A stretch of DNA of 64,000 nt from Paramacrobiotus metropolitanus. Taxonomy: Eukaryota; Tardigrada; Eutardigrada; Parachela; Macrobiotidae. The notes below the pieces were generated by a model, which was given only the letters and a program-made list of their open reading frames with translations, was not told the origin of the DNA and did no database searches. Positions 49,184 to 60,896 of this stretch are shown here, one piece after another. Both the position numbers and the translations under genes were made by a program. Within the stretch, counting starts at the first letter, position 1. Each line of letters starts with the position of its first letter. The stretch is from assembly GCF_019649055.1 (NCBI RefSeq), contig NW_026570285.1, forward strand, positions 434,001-498,000. Reading direction: 5' to 3'.

Positions 49184-49723
49184 CTATTTTGCATGCATCC
49201 ATGACGCGCTTCGGAATTTTGCCGCGCCTCGTCTAAGTCTCTTTCGTTTTTTGCATTTCGTTACCTCAGAGCAAAAGTTTTTTCGAAATGTCTTCCATGT
49301 TGGGACTAGCTTTGGTATTTCCCGGTCTTTGGCACAGAACGCCTTGTAAGCATGCAGCGGATTAATGCTTGCCAATATAGCTACGCGAAGTTCGCGCAGC
49401 GCCGCTTCCTTAAGGTAAAGGAAAAAACAGTGATTGTAGTCCGGGCCGTGACAATGTGATGTTCGCTCGACTGTTGAACTGGCAGAGCGACTAACTATCA
49501 AGCGCGCTTTGCACGATCTGGCTTTGGAGTGCTGCTGCCAACAGGTATAGATCTGGTGCGATGAAGTATCCTCCCTAGATGCGCGGTAGTAAACAAAGCC
49601 CTGGTGGATCACAAACTGTCCAGGCTCGCAAATACTTATATAATCTACGCGGTCCAATTCGGCTTTGTCTGAAGAAGTGTTGATCGCATTGTCTGGTTTG
49701 TTCTCACTGCATGGCGCGCGAAA
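49184..49723 (-). CDS. FLYWCH-type zinc finger exon (3' terminal)
   Basis: A 180-codon open exon bounded upstream by a good acceptor (TTGCAG at 49724-49729 on the minus strand) and ending in a stop at 49184. There is no in-frame ATG near its start, so it is the last exon of a spliced gene whose earlier exons I could not place. It contains a FLYWCH-like module: QGFVYYRAS, then YTCW with a second Cys in SCKARL, then HCH. A basic tail (KCKKRKRLRRG) suggests DNA binding or nuclear localisation. FLYWCH modules occur in chromatin regulators and in Mutator-like transposases; here no transposase core is visible. It lies inside the segment bounded by the inverted GTAGT arrays. Confidence 0.55.
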   Translation of the reverse strand, partial: FRAPCSENKPDNAINTSSDKAELDRVDYISICEPGQFVIHQGFVYYRASREDTSSHQIYTCWQQHSKARSCKARLIVSRSASSTVERTSHCHGPDYNHCFFLYLKEAALRELRVAILASINPLHAYKAFCAKDREIPKLVPTWKTFRKNFCSEVTKCKKRKRLRRGAAKFRSASWMHAK

Positions 49724-50731
49724 CTGCAATGAGAGTGAAAATTAACTGCCTGGTGTGTCTGTTTGAGGTAATGTTTACTGTAGTTTGCGTCTACATTTTT
49801 CATGCGAATTTTCTTATGACGTGGGGCCCAAATGTAAAGATAACTACTGCATCACTTTTCACCGATCAGTTGGTAAGCAGTTGTTTAAAATGTAAGCTGC
49901 AGGTAATCAGTTGTTGAGAAATTTCGAAGCACTGATTCAGTAGGGTTCACGGAAGCGTTTCTGATTTACATTTCGTTTTTCATGGGACAAAGCCTCAAAA
50001 TGTGCAATGTTTCTCTTAGATCAGCCCAAGATTCTCACTATTACTATTAAAGTACGCAAATCTTCCCGCCGCTGAGCATGATAACGCAAATGCGAATCCG
50101 AAGTGCAAATGTTTGGAAAGGAAATCACAAAAGACGCTGAAATAAAACTCTGTTTTTTAAGGCACTTTAATGCCCACCAACCGGGGCAGCAGCAGCTACA
50201 GACCATTTGAAAAGGTTAAAAGTAAAGGGTAAACAGTAGCCTGCAAGTTGTTGACATCTGTTTTATCGGTTCGTTTTATATGCTGTTTTTATCAATTACG
50301 ACTATGAGCATTTGATTTCTTGAACTTGCATAAAAATGTTGCGTTCAGGCTAGCGGTGGAACGGCCCGCGAGAAATCGTTAACTGTACGGCGCTTACAGA
50401 GGCTTTAACGTATTTGAGCAGCTACGATTTTTGCACGAAACTTCCTGTTACAAGTTAAGCCGTTAAAAAATCTCATTTTGTTCGAATATCGTTCTATAGG
50501 AAGTGGAAGAAGCGTGCTGCATGGAAAGCTAAATTATGCAGGACCGACGTACAGAAGCCGAACAGCAGAAAAAAAACTGAAAGCTATGTTTTACCGTAAG
50601 CGATATTAACTTAAGCATATCATAAGCACCAATGGTTCAGACGAAGCAAAATGACGAACATGATATCAATTAACAGTTGCATATTTCGCCACAAATCATT
50701 ATTGCTGCGAGCAGTTAACCAGTTTTCGTTT
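49724..50731. other. Gap between FLYWCH exon and P-loop gene
   Basis: About 1 kb with no certain exon. Missing upstream exons of the FLYWCH gene should lie here or further right; a minus frame at 50206-50021 (AQRREDLRTLI) is a weak candidate. Confidence 0.4.
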
Positions 50732-53700
50732 TTATTCCAGTCTGCAAGTATTACAGACGCGATTTCGTGCGTTTAGTCGCTTATTCCACTTCTTGGCATC
50801 CCCTTCTTGGCAGGGGATATGGAACCGTCTCTCGCATTTGGTACAGATGACAGTTTTGTCAGAGCCCTTGACATCGTACTTTTGACCGCATGCGGCGCAC
50901 ACAGTTGCACTTACTGCTGCTGGCTTTGGTGTTACGACGCCACTTGTGCCTGCCACCGGGAGAGCCAATGGTCCTGAAATTTATATGGTATGCAGCATAT
51001 TGTAAAACGCCTCAACATTCGTTCCTTTAAAACTTTATTGCTTTAATCAGTTTCCTTTTACTGGATTATACGTCATGAATTCGCTGCATGCTAAACAATA
51101 CAGCGTTAAACGTTCATAATGTGACCAGATCACCCAAAATCTGGTGCGATAGTCGTTACGCGCTTACCAGAAACTCGAGGAATATGAACACTAGAAACAT
51201 TTCTTGCGGAAACCGGAATCACTGGACTGTGGTGATCACCCGATATTTCTTCTTGGGGAACGAATTCCTCTTCGGCATGTGAAGTGACTGAACTCACATT
51301 TAGCACTGGCGTTGAGCTTAGAAATTGGATTTCGGCTTGTGTGGAACTTGCCAAGGGCTGGAATCGATGTCGGCTAGGGTGACCTTTGAAAGGAGACAGC
51401 TGCGCAGACATTCCAGGACCGTTTTCAGGAATCGGCGCTACAAGAAAAATTATAGTTATCATACTTTGTGCCAATCTTCGAAAGCGAAGACATTCATGCT
51501 TTGGCTCTGTATATGGAAGACGTGAAGGTCAACTGTAGCCGCTCAAGAGGTTTTCCGAATATAAGTGATATAGAAATTACTGATAAAATAATAAGCATAC
51601 CCTCGTCGTTTTCCAATTCATCTGTTTCGCCACTCAGGAAGAGCAACTGGTTACTGGTGAACACCGATTTTAGTATACCTTTGCACCGTTTGGTTCCCGC
51701 GTGTGGCGGAAATTTTTGCGGTAGCAAGGATTCGGCATTCGCGTTTTCAAAAAACTGTTTGACATCGCACTGGCGGTCTGGAAGCTCTTGATGAAGTGCC
51801 AAAAACTCATTCACTTTCACGCACACGTGGTTTCCAATAGTCATCACCCGGAAGCAGCCGCTCAGCTGTCAAAGAACATCATAACAGCACAAAAGCAACA
51901 AATATAAAAATTACCCTTGCCTTTTCGGGATCTCTTTCTCGAATCAGGCTAACGTCGCGGCAAAACCCAAACGATTGCTGCTTAATTGTTTCTTTGGCTG
52001 CTACGCCGCGCATGCTTAGTAGCGAACTCACTGCACTTTCCCGGAAAACGTAGTACTGGGCTGCTTGTGGTAACAGTACCGTCAAGACAAATGGTTCCAC
52101 TTTTGGGCACCAATCTCCAAGGTTCACCTTCTTCAGAAACTACAAGCAAAGTTTAAAATAATTTCACAAAATTTCAATGGCTTCGGCGCTATCACAAAGG
52201 GCATACTTCAGTACTTGTACCTACTGTACTTATTCAGTTCAGTACTTCTTCAGTACTTGTACCTACTGCATGGCTAGCGCTACAGTAAAACTGAATAAAG
52301 ATTTTCGTCCGTACTACTGTAGATCTTGGCGTAAAAGACACATTTACAAGAATCAAAAAATCGCTTTAATTTGCTTTATGCATTTCAAATCACTTTTTTA
52401 TGTGAATACTACATTTATACCATGCCGAAGAAAAGCACCTGTGCACGTGCGCTATTACTCTAACGATAAAATTATTCGAGCGACCGATGCAAGCAAAAAT
52501 TTTGTATTTCTCAATACTTACAATTTCAGTTGCAGCTGTCAGAATTGCGTAATTATCAGCAATGCGGTGTTTGCTGTCTGTTACATGTTGATTGATGACG
52601 ATCGAAATCTTTTCACGAAGAGCATGCACTCGACTGCGTAACAGCTGCTTGTCAGCCTGGGTGAAGTTCAGGAGCGAGGGAAAGTGCACCGAGGCTTCGG
52701 CCATACTTTGCTTAATCTGTTCTTGTTCGTCGCTTGTCATTGGGGAAAGCTGAGCTGTCATTGGAATCACGACTGCTCGGGAAAGCGCTTCATACCTGAA
52801 AGAAAAGGTGCTGGCGTTTTCGTTACGTAAACGGGTAAGTTTAGCGAATATGTGGATAATATACATACATATACGCCTTTGTTTACATAATCGGCTTCAT
52901 TAACTCCATTACCGCACCGCTAATTCACCATATATGGTGAAAGGCTTAGCACATTACAGCTTAGGACAAAATGGTCGCATACCCAACATCTCCACATTCA
53001 GTACGAATGCAGCGCAGTGCACTGTACGACTGAGTTCAAAATATCCGTTTCGTACAAGTGCACTGCACCGCTTGCGTACAGAATGCTGGGTATGGGGCTA
53101 TGCGACCATTCAGTCCTACATTGTATGTAGTAAATCTTTGACAATTTATGTTGTACAGATAATAACTTTTTACTGCCCATAGTATGTTGATGTATAATGC
53201 TATAAAAATAGTTGCAGCCCATTAATTTTTGTGGTTAGTGTAATTGTGTTGTATTATTACAAACTAACTTGTATTACAAAGTATTACTTGTACTGATTGT
53301 AATAATAGTATTAAAAGCAATTGTATTAGTAATACTAACTTTCCTTGAAGAAACACCATCTGTCTCTCGTTGCATGTGATGCAAATGCTGCACCCAGGAA
53401 GCATTTGTTGATCGTGTTTCTTGACCGCCCTCCCCTCGTACGTTTTCTGCAGCGCAGTTGCAGCCGTGTTGTTGTCTGGCAAGTCATGCACAATCAAAGA
53501 AAAATGGTCCTCTACACAGTGATAAAATTAAGTTACGTGATTGTGCTTGGAAACTTGAAAATTTGTTTCCTTGCCTGTGTATCGAGCCCGTAGAGCTGGA
53601 AGTGTTAAGTCCTTTGCGACAAATATGTCTAAGGCGTTAACTCCAAGAAAGGATGCACCACTTTCCGCAGACAGCGTTTTTCCGGTTGCACGGGGTCCGG

Positions 53701-54085
53701 TAATGAGTATACTCGGCGCGCAGAGCACCAGCTTTAAGAATTGTTCGTAGTGCAGACTAACGAACGCCGTATGCGCCGCCACCATAAGAAATCCGATAAA
53801 TCTTTCCGTCATCTTGTCCTTCTCAAGTTTGCGGCGTATTACCTCAAGTATATTGATGGTGGTTTCTTCCTTCGCTATCACTAGCGGAACCAGATTTCCC
53901 AATTTAAGTGGAACCCATACGTACTTTGAATCTTTGGATTCTATGGACTTTACGGAGCCGGATGCGATTTCGTAGAAAAGGTCGGGAGCAAACGCAAAGG
54001 TAATTCCGTCGCGTTGTAGGTTTCGGTGCGCAACTGGGATTTTGTCGAATGAAAGCCCTCTACGGTTGCATGAGCTGAAAAACAT
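50732..54085 (-). CDS. P-loop ATPase with C-terminal PHD-like zinc finger
   Basis: Exons 54085-53537, 53509-53340, 52795-52522, 52139-51915, 51865-51601, 51437-51168 and 50973-50732 join in consistent phases (0, 2, 0, 0, 1, 1), giving at least 664 residues. The start is uncertain: an acceptor-like TTTTTCAG lies just inside the first ATG, so an upstream exon may exist. Exon 1 ends with a Walker A motif GPRATGKT; exon 2 has a Walker B-like LIVHDLPD, then KTYEGRAVKKH and a sensor-like CITCNE, an order seen in SF3 helicases and some AAA+ ATPases. Exon 3 continues with an SRAVVIPM strand. Exons 4-6 are unrecognised, with a Ser/Pro-rich linker. The last exon has CAACGQKYD, ICTKCERRFHIPC and VCNTC, a PHD/RING-like Cys4-His-Cys3 pattern. 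Likely nuclear. The family is unknown to me. Confidence 0.65.
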
Positions 54086-54364
54086 GAGTGCACAAAATAG
54101 TATAAAGATATTTGTTTTGGGTATACAGTATTAGAGAGCGATACACATTTTTACAACCAGAAAATGTGCCGGTTGCTGTTTTGGCTTGCACCCTTCTTTC
54201 TAACGAATACACCAATTCAGCTATAAAGAGCGACTACACGTAATTAGGTGATTGCTGGAGCGGCAACGAAAATGTTAAAGACTTTCAAAACAAATGTACG
54301 TCATTTTTCGATAAGGCAGAAACCATGAGTAAAACACATGAATCATAGAAAAACATTTTTTTTT

Positions 54365-54545
54365 AGATTGAGAGACTACAGAAAACTACAGAGACTACCA
54401 AACTATACTACAGGAGACTACCGAGACTACAGAAAACTACGCACTACCTACCAAGACTACAGGAAGCTTCAGAAAACTACGCAAACTACCAAGACTACAG
54501 GAAGCCACGAAAACTACGCGAACTACCGATACTATGATGAATACT
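54365..54545. repeat. GTAGT minisatellite, right array (inverted)
   Basis: About 180 bp of ACTACCGAGACTACAGAAA-type units, the reverse complement of the 43514-44335 array. Together they bracket 10 kb. The gap from the P-loop gene start is about 280 bp. Confidence 0.88.
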
Positions 54546-54579
54546 GACCATTCTGGTGTGCAAACCTACTACAGGGTGC

Positions 54580-54862
54580 TGCAGCAGATGCATGAGCGAT
54601 ACACTCCCGTCGCAGCTGTGCAGCCGTGCTGCACGCGTGCTCACCTGCACAGGCAGCTGCAGCTGCGCTGCGAGTCTCCTTGAGATTCGCACAGCACGTG
54701 TATCAGCGATACACTGGAGCCGCCGTCCAGCACGCAGCATGTGTGTTTACTCAGCAGCCATAGCAACAGACAGGCACACACACACACACACACACACAGC
54801 GTGCAGCACGCAGCACCCGTGTTCACACACACACACAAACACACACACACACACACACATAC
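54580..54862. repeat. CAGCTGCA-rich block and (CA)n microsatellite
   Basis: 54605-54735 is rich in GCAGCTG/CTGCAC palindromic pieces and has two CAGCGATACAC-like copies. Two CA runs follow (about 54776-54800 and 54824-54860). Non-coding. Confidence 0.7.
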
Positions 54863-55384
54863 CCATAAACAGGCAGGCAGATGAGCGCGCGCTCTCTTTC
54901 TCTCACTCTCTGTCTCCCTCTATCATCAGTGTAACCATCATCATTCTGCTCTTGTATGCCGAATGCACTTTCCATGCATCCACTAAGTGAACTGCGATTT
55001 ACAACGCACGCAGGATATCGCTTTCTCTCTTTCCCTCTGTCATGCAGCAGTGGAGAAAATTATTTCGAGAATAAGCGATAAGAAATCCATTTATTAGAGG
55101 TTCTCATGCCCTTAGCAGTATTATGTTGACGTTTATTTTTTGCGTGTCTTCTCCCATTACGATGGCGCCATGATGCTGTGTTGTGTGGATGTGTACGAAT
55201 AAAAACTACACTCAGCTTATCAGTAATTCTTTAGCTCATTGGCCTAACATTATCGTGTTAGTAAGGTAAGTGCAGACAGAAAGAGAGAATCAGATTGTGG
55301 ATTTCACTTTGAAAACACTTCCATGCAGGACGCCCGTCAGTTCTAAAATTTGCAATTGTCGATGACTGTACGCTGTACAAAAGC
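54863..55384. other. Upstream region of the mucin-like gene
   Basis: Pyrimidine-rich CTCTCT tracts (54890-54925 and 55020-55040) followed by AT-rich DNA to the start codon at 55385. It presumably holds the promoter; no TATA box at a typical distance stands out. Confidence 0.4.
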
Positions 55385-58300
55385 ATGTCTCAATTAATTG
55401 TAGGGATAATTATCGTGGTAGCTGGAATATCGCCGAGTGCTGCTGTTGCACTGCAGCGCCCTTTATTATCAAACGGTGCTCTCGCTGCACCCGCAACCGT
55501 TAACCGGGCTGTATCCGCTGCCTCTCTCGCTGCCACCACCTCCCTCGTTGCCTGCCCATATTTCTGTATTTGTCGGGAAACGTTTTGGAAATGCGGTGAC
55601 AGCAAGGTGAACTTGTGGCCGTTGGATAATCAGCCTGGTATTATTGTGAAGGGAGTCAGTATGCTGGATATGACCGGATCGGATGTTAATGTGCTTCCCA
55701 ATTGGCCCCCAACGCATAATTTTCCCGATCTGCAGTTAATATTCCTCTCCCTTACGGTATTTGATGGGTCCAGCCGCTGTCGAGAGTTGGAATGCCTGGA
55801 AAACCTGGGTCTGCGCGTCATTGCCAATCGTTGTCCTGCAGGTATATACTTAACGAGCTAAATAATTACTCTAAATTTAAATGCATTACGGTAAAGTAAC
55901 ATCCGCACCCAGTATGAAACTTGGCAGTGTGATATGTGCACGAGTATTATTATAGGTTTACGTAGCGGTTGTGGATATCCTCCGTGCTGTACGTGGACTA
56001 CCGCAACGACAGCCTCATTTCGACCAGGCTGGAAGCCTAGCACACCGCCGTTTACAACTGGCACCGAATCATGGTCAACAACCACTCCTTCACGTGACAA
56101 GGAGTACAGCACGCGCGCCATGACTCCCGCAGGCGGTGATGATAGCGGTAAGAATGCAACGTCAGCAACAACAGCAACACTATCACAACGTAAAGGCTTC
56201 ACTGTCAGCCCGGCTGTGGGTGTTAATCGTACTATTTCCGCTACTACTACTACTACAACTACTACTACTACTACTACCACCACTACGTTTCCTACTACTA
56301 CCGTCTCTAAGACTACTAGTACTGCTACCGTATTTATCCCGACCTTCATAACAACGATAACAGTGGAGCGAACCTCGCCAACGTTATCGTTGCCACTGTC
56401 AGCGACGACGACGACGACGACGCCGCTGTCGCCGTCGTCGCTGCCAGTCCTTACATCTTCGACGTTTCGCGGGTCTCGGCGGTCATCCGTGCAAACCAGC
56501 AGCACGGTCGGCAGTGGTATTGTGACTCATGCAGCATCATCGTCGGTGATAAATGATAATGACTCAACAACCACAACTGTCAGTCGCGCCAATAGGACAA
56601 GTACGCTAACATCATCAGAAACAACAGCCTTTACGCCGGGCACGGCGCTCACGCCATCGTCGTCGTCGTCTTCGTCGTCAACGACATTGGCGGCGGCGGC
56701 GCTCGTAACGGAAATGGCTTCTAGCTCGATAATACCAGCAGCGTTTGGAACAGCAACGCCAGCAACAGTGCCGGTGTCCAGCAATCATAACGCCACCAGT
56801 TCCGCTAGTAATCGGCTACTAACCCTCGACAATTTTCTGTCCACTACCGCCGTCACCACCACCACCATTTCATTAATGAACAGCACGTCGGCTGCGGCAA
56901 CTGCTGTATATTCTTACATCGGTATTCACGCAAGTGCACCGCGCCTGCATGGCAATTCCCCTTCACCAGTGAACACAAGTATACGCACTAATACCGCTCG
57001 GCCGGAAGTGCAGCAGGAGCCCGGAAATAACAGCATCCGCAGCAGCAGGCGTGACGGCAGCGCTACTGCTAATAATACAGTTATTCCTACGATAATTCTT
57101 AATAACGTCAGTTATGTCCATGGAGGTGGCAACCGCACCGATGGCGGTAGCGACGGAAAAAATAATAATGTTTCGGTTGTGGGCACCGCCACCTCCAGTG
57201 CGTCTTTGCTGTTGTCACCAGCGGAATTCAGCGTTGTCACGACCACCAACCCCGCCACAACCTCCGATGCTACTACCGCGGCAACCGTGTATAATTTGTC
57301 CTGTCCACCGTGTCTGCTTGTAGGTGCAGAAATACGGCGCGGGATGGCATTAGACCAGTTTGCCACAGCAGGAATCAGCGTTGGTGTTATCATCTTGGTT
57401 GCTATAATCGTGATCTGTGTCCTGTGGAAGCGCGGCTTCCGGCTAGGTCGAGTGGGCGGTGTAGGAGCAGCTAGCGGCGGTGGCGCTAACGTCAATCTCA
57501 ACAGCCGGAGCAACAACCCTCGCGTACCGCCACAGCAAGATTCTGCCTTCACTCCGATATTCAATCGAAGTCGCCCACTCCGCCCACAGCAGAATCATAG
57601 TTTCTCACCGACATTCAGCACATCCCGCCCGCGACATATGCCTACGCCTCGCTCCAGCCCACTGGCGTTCCTTTTCTCGCGGCAGCACCGCCCTCCCACC
57701 GACGCACCACCACCACCGCCACCACCGCCGCAGCAACATGAAGCCGTGATCCACTATAATCCCGAATATAACGGTCTGCCGGGGAACGAGGAGAATGGGC
57801 ACGCTGGCGGCATGGGCGGCAGCCCTGGAGACGACAGAATCTATCAGAATGTCGAGTTGAATATTGTTCCTAACCGGGAGGAATGCCGCGGTAGGCGCTG
57901 GCGATATTATGAAACGTGTTTGAATGGCAGTTGCTTTTTCTATGCAATATGTTTCTTTGATAGGATCGCGGAATCTTTTGGACTTTGGGCTCGACAGCAG
58001 CAACAACAGCAGCAACAATTTGGCTAGTAACCAAGGGATTTCTGCGGGTAAGCGCAGCAGCAGAAAAGTATTTGGTTGTTGTTGTAATTTCGCAATCCCA
58101 TTTTTGGAAGAGCTTTTTGTTGGCAGTCAGTGAAGAAGAGGAAGCAGCGAACAGACGACCTCACCGGAATTCTTCCTACTCAACATATTCCGGGTCCCCA
58201 TCGACTCCGCTCCGACACGATACATCTTATCGCGTGAGCGCTGAAGGTACTTTTTAAAGTAAAATATCCCTGCGAATACCTTATTATTACATATTGCCAT

Positions 58301-58815
58301 ATTTAAAACTTTTTTTTGCGGGAAAACAGGTTTCCGTCTGCCGTCACAGATGGCTAGATCACAAGACCGGAGCAGCATCAGTGGGGTCCATGGAATGGAA
58401 TCGATCGAGGAGCAGCAGGATGAGGCTCCCGATGTTTATCTACCATCCAGTGGTGTGGCTGATGGTGAAGAGGAAATGTGGGAGGAAGACGATGTGGGTG
58501 ATGACGATGCCGCCGATTTTGAGAGCGAAGGTAATCTCAAATATTTTCAAACTAACGCTTGGCGTGCTTTAAGTGATCGTTTTACATCTTCGTTTTAAAA
58601 ATAATAATTTTTCAGCTGGTGAGCATGGCTATGACGGCGGCAGCGGCAGTAGGGACGATGGTCGCGGCTACGATTTTCCCCCGCCACCGTCTGACGAAGT
58701 ACCCCCGCCACCTGGACGCCCAGGACGTGGGGGACGCCGACGACGAAACGGTGGAGGTGGTGTTCGGGCATGGGGGCGCGAAGCTGGACGCCGACTGGAA
58801 CGGCACGGGGAATAA
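55385..58815 (+). CDS. Mucin-like type I membrane protein with Cys-rich head
   Basis: Six exons: 55385-55841, 55956-57890, 57964-58047, 58127-58246, 58330-58530, 58616-58815. Every intron is phase 1, GT-AG and 73-114 bp; the total is 998 residues. Order: signal peptide (LIVGIIIVVAGISPSAAVA); Cys-rich domain starting CPYFCICRETFWKC, reminiscent of an LRR N-terminal cap; a Ser/Thr/Pro-rich stalk of about 430 residues with many NxS/T sites and simple ACT-type codon runs (56243-56290); two cysteines (LSCPPCLL) just before one TM helix (ISVGVIILVAIIVICVLW); then a long cytoplasmic tail rich in Pro/Arg/Ser, an acidic block (MWEEDDVGDDDAADFESE) and a GRGGRRRR end. It is likely a heavily O-glycosylated surface protein. 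Exons 3-6 could be skipped singly without breaking the frame. No named family recognised. Confidence 0.82.
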
Positions 58816-59174
58816 ATGTCATCGTAATCGATTTTTTCTCGTAAAATTTTCGGAACACTTTCGTTGGTCTTTTTGGAATTGAAAAACAGCCAAGTGTTGA
58901 CATTTTTATAGTGGAATTATTGGCAAATCTTTTAGTTTCTTTTCACAGAACTTTTTTGTTTTACTATTGCTTAAATAACATAACGGATGTTGATGTGAGC
59001 GTAAAAATTTTTTATGTGCGAATAAGACACCGTCCTATAATTAAGTGAAAGGAACGCAGCGATTCTCGTAATGGTGACTGCAGCAGCGATGACATTTTAT
59101 TATGGTGATCGTAATTAATAGCGCGGTAGCAGAACTTGTCACTCGCGTTGGCTCACATTCCGGGCGTGCATGCA

Positions 59175-60826
59175 TCAGATAACAGCTGTAGGCCTACTAT
59201 TGCCGGAAGCGGAACTAGTTCCCATGCGCTTATTTACAACCACTTGTATCTGACAGTTCAGGCAAAACATGCGCAATTTACCGCGTTTGCGAATAATTAG
59301 CGTGCAGCAGCTAGCACAACGCTGACATTGTACAAAGCTTTTAAAGTAATTTTTTAACACCTGCTGTATGTGACGGACATTGAAGTGGCGGTAGATGTCA
59401 AGATAGGTGTACTTGCGGTAAGCGTCAGGAACATAGCTGGCCGGAGGCTGCGGTTCCAGTCCCGGGCGCGGAATGGCGGTTGATCTGAGAGAAGCCTCAA
59501 AATAGGCATCCAGTGGAACAAGTGGCTGCTCCATAATATTTTGAAAATGATAGAAATTGGAAATGCGCGTCAAGCAGATGAGTGTATAGTGATGAGTGAC
59601 AACGGGCGCAGGCAACGGCTGTTGTAAAAATAAGTGTATATTATATTTTTTAATCAGTCATTTCTCTCCGAATATATGTTTAGTCATGCGACTTACCAAA
59701 ATAAGTGACAAAGCAAGGTGGCTGTTTTGAGGGGACTGTGAGCCGGTTGAGACGTTGGCGGCCAGGGAAATTATGTCGTCCCCATCGTCGTCGTCGTCGC
59801 GGTAAGCATCGGCACTGCTGTTGTTAAAGGTAGGTGTGGTTGGAGGGGCTGCTGGCGGAGTGTTTTCGCGGCAGTCATCTTCTTGGTGGGCACGGTTCGT
59901 GGAGTAAAGCACTGTTACTTCGTATTCGCGGGCTGCTGCGATCGCGGTGCCACCGCCGTCGTCGGCGTCGTTTTCATGGTTATGAATGAGCCTGGCAGAA
60001 TTTGTAGTATTATTGTACGGCGGAGGCGGTGTTGCTGGTGGTGGTGGTGGTGGTGGTGGTGGTGGTGGTCTGGAGGAGGATAACTGGCAACCATCAGTGT
60101 TTAGCCGCTGATCCCTGTCTTGAAGGGGAGCGGCTGACAGAGACCGCTGGCTGGCTAGACGAAGTGACCTTCGCGGCATTTTCTAAAATTATATGCTGGT
60201 GAGATGGTGGTGGTGGTGGTGGTGATTCTGGGGAAAGGGTAGAGGCTGAGGTGGCTTACTCGGCCGCCGCAGGCAATATTCGGAGGGCACTCCAAGATTT
60301 CCAAGATCCTCTTATAGTACCGCTGCAAGATGGTCCAGAGAAGCTGACGAGCAGCGTCGGACTTGGCTGAAAATGTAGTTAGTCCAGAACCAATTACATA
60401 AATGTCTTCGTTGGCCACTGCTGCCTGGCAGTTCCAGCGACTTGCTTCCGCAGAAGGAACGCGGCGATACTCAACGTCAAAATTTAAAACTGTTGCGATA
60501 TTGTCCAACAGATGAGTGAGGCGAATACGGTCGTAATAATCGGATTCTTGTGTCGTCCTGGGCTTTACTGGCTTCTCCAATACGGTCAACAAACACGAAT
60601 AGTAATTACGTAATATTACCGCCAATAATTTCCTAGCTCCGTCTTGTTTAGCCGTTGCGAACGATTTTCCCACACCAACCGCAAAAATTTTTTCAGATAT
60701 GACTGCCGCCTGGCATTTGCAAATGACTTCCTCGTTTCTCTTTCTAGGCAGACTTTTAAAATCGAGATCAAAGGACAAAAGTTTGCCAACAGTTCCAAGT
60801 ATCGCCGTAAAGTGACGCCGAACCAT
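59175..60826 (-). CDS. Two dsRBD-like repeats fused to an eIF2-beta/eIF5-like zinc domain
   Basis: Exons 60826-60260, 60182-59697 and 59618-59175 join at two phase-0 introns, giving 498 residues. The first in-frame ATG (60826) follows a TATA-like box by about 70 bp. Residues about 10-90 and 95-175 are two related repeats, each with a hydrophobic helix, a CQAAV strand, a GxG turn (AVGVGKSFATAKQDGARKLL; VIGSGLTTFSAKSDAARQLL) and a closing helix: the dsRNA-binding-domain pattern, with the usual KKxAK Lys pair reduced to ATAK and FSAK. Residues 190-350 are disordered (poly-Pro, acidic, NxS-rich). The C-terminal 100 residues contain YRHFNVRHIQQVLKNYFK then CQRC and CLNC (C-x2-C, spacer, C-x2-C), closely like the helix plus zinc ribbon of eIF2-beta and eIF5. 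No family with this combination is known to me. It is divergent from the integrase and could be host or element cargo. Confidence 0.66.
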
Positions 60827-60896
60827 GCCGTCTGGAATGGAAAAGTTGCCCACAAACAACCGGGCAACTGCAGAGATCTGCCGGCATACAGTTCGG

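Noticed and set aside
52177-52641. Plus-strand 154-codon frame with YCTYSVQYFF repeats
   Set aside because: Antisense to a phase-validated exon of the P-loop gene and to a GTACTT-rich repeat in its intron.
54641-54990. Cys- or Thr-His-repeat proteins
   Set aside because: Translations of the CA microsatellite and the CAGCTGCA-rich block.
56136-56505. Leu- or Val-repeat proteins overlapping the mucin gene
   Set aside because: Alternative-frame readings of Thr/Ser simple-codon tracts in the validated mucin exon.
57112-58018. Minus-strand frames under the mucin tail
   Set aside because: Shadows of the GC-rich coding exons, with no splice signals or domains of their own.
59883-60083. Poly-tryptophan/glycine frame on plus
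   Set aside because: Complement of the poly-proline linker of the dsRBD-zinc protein.
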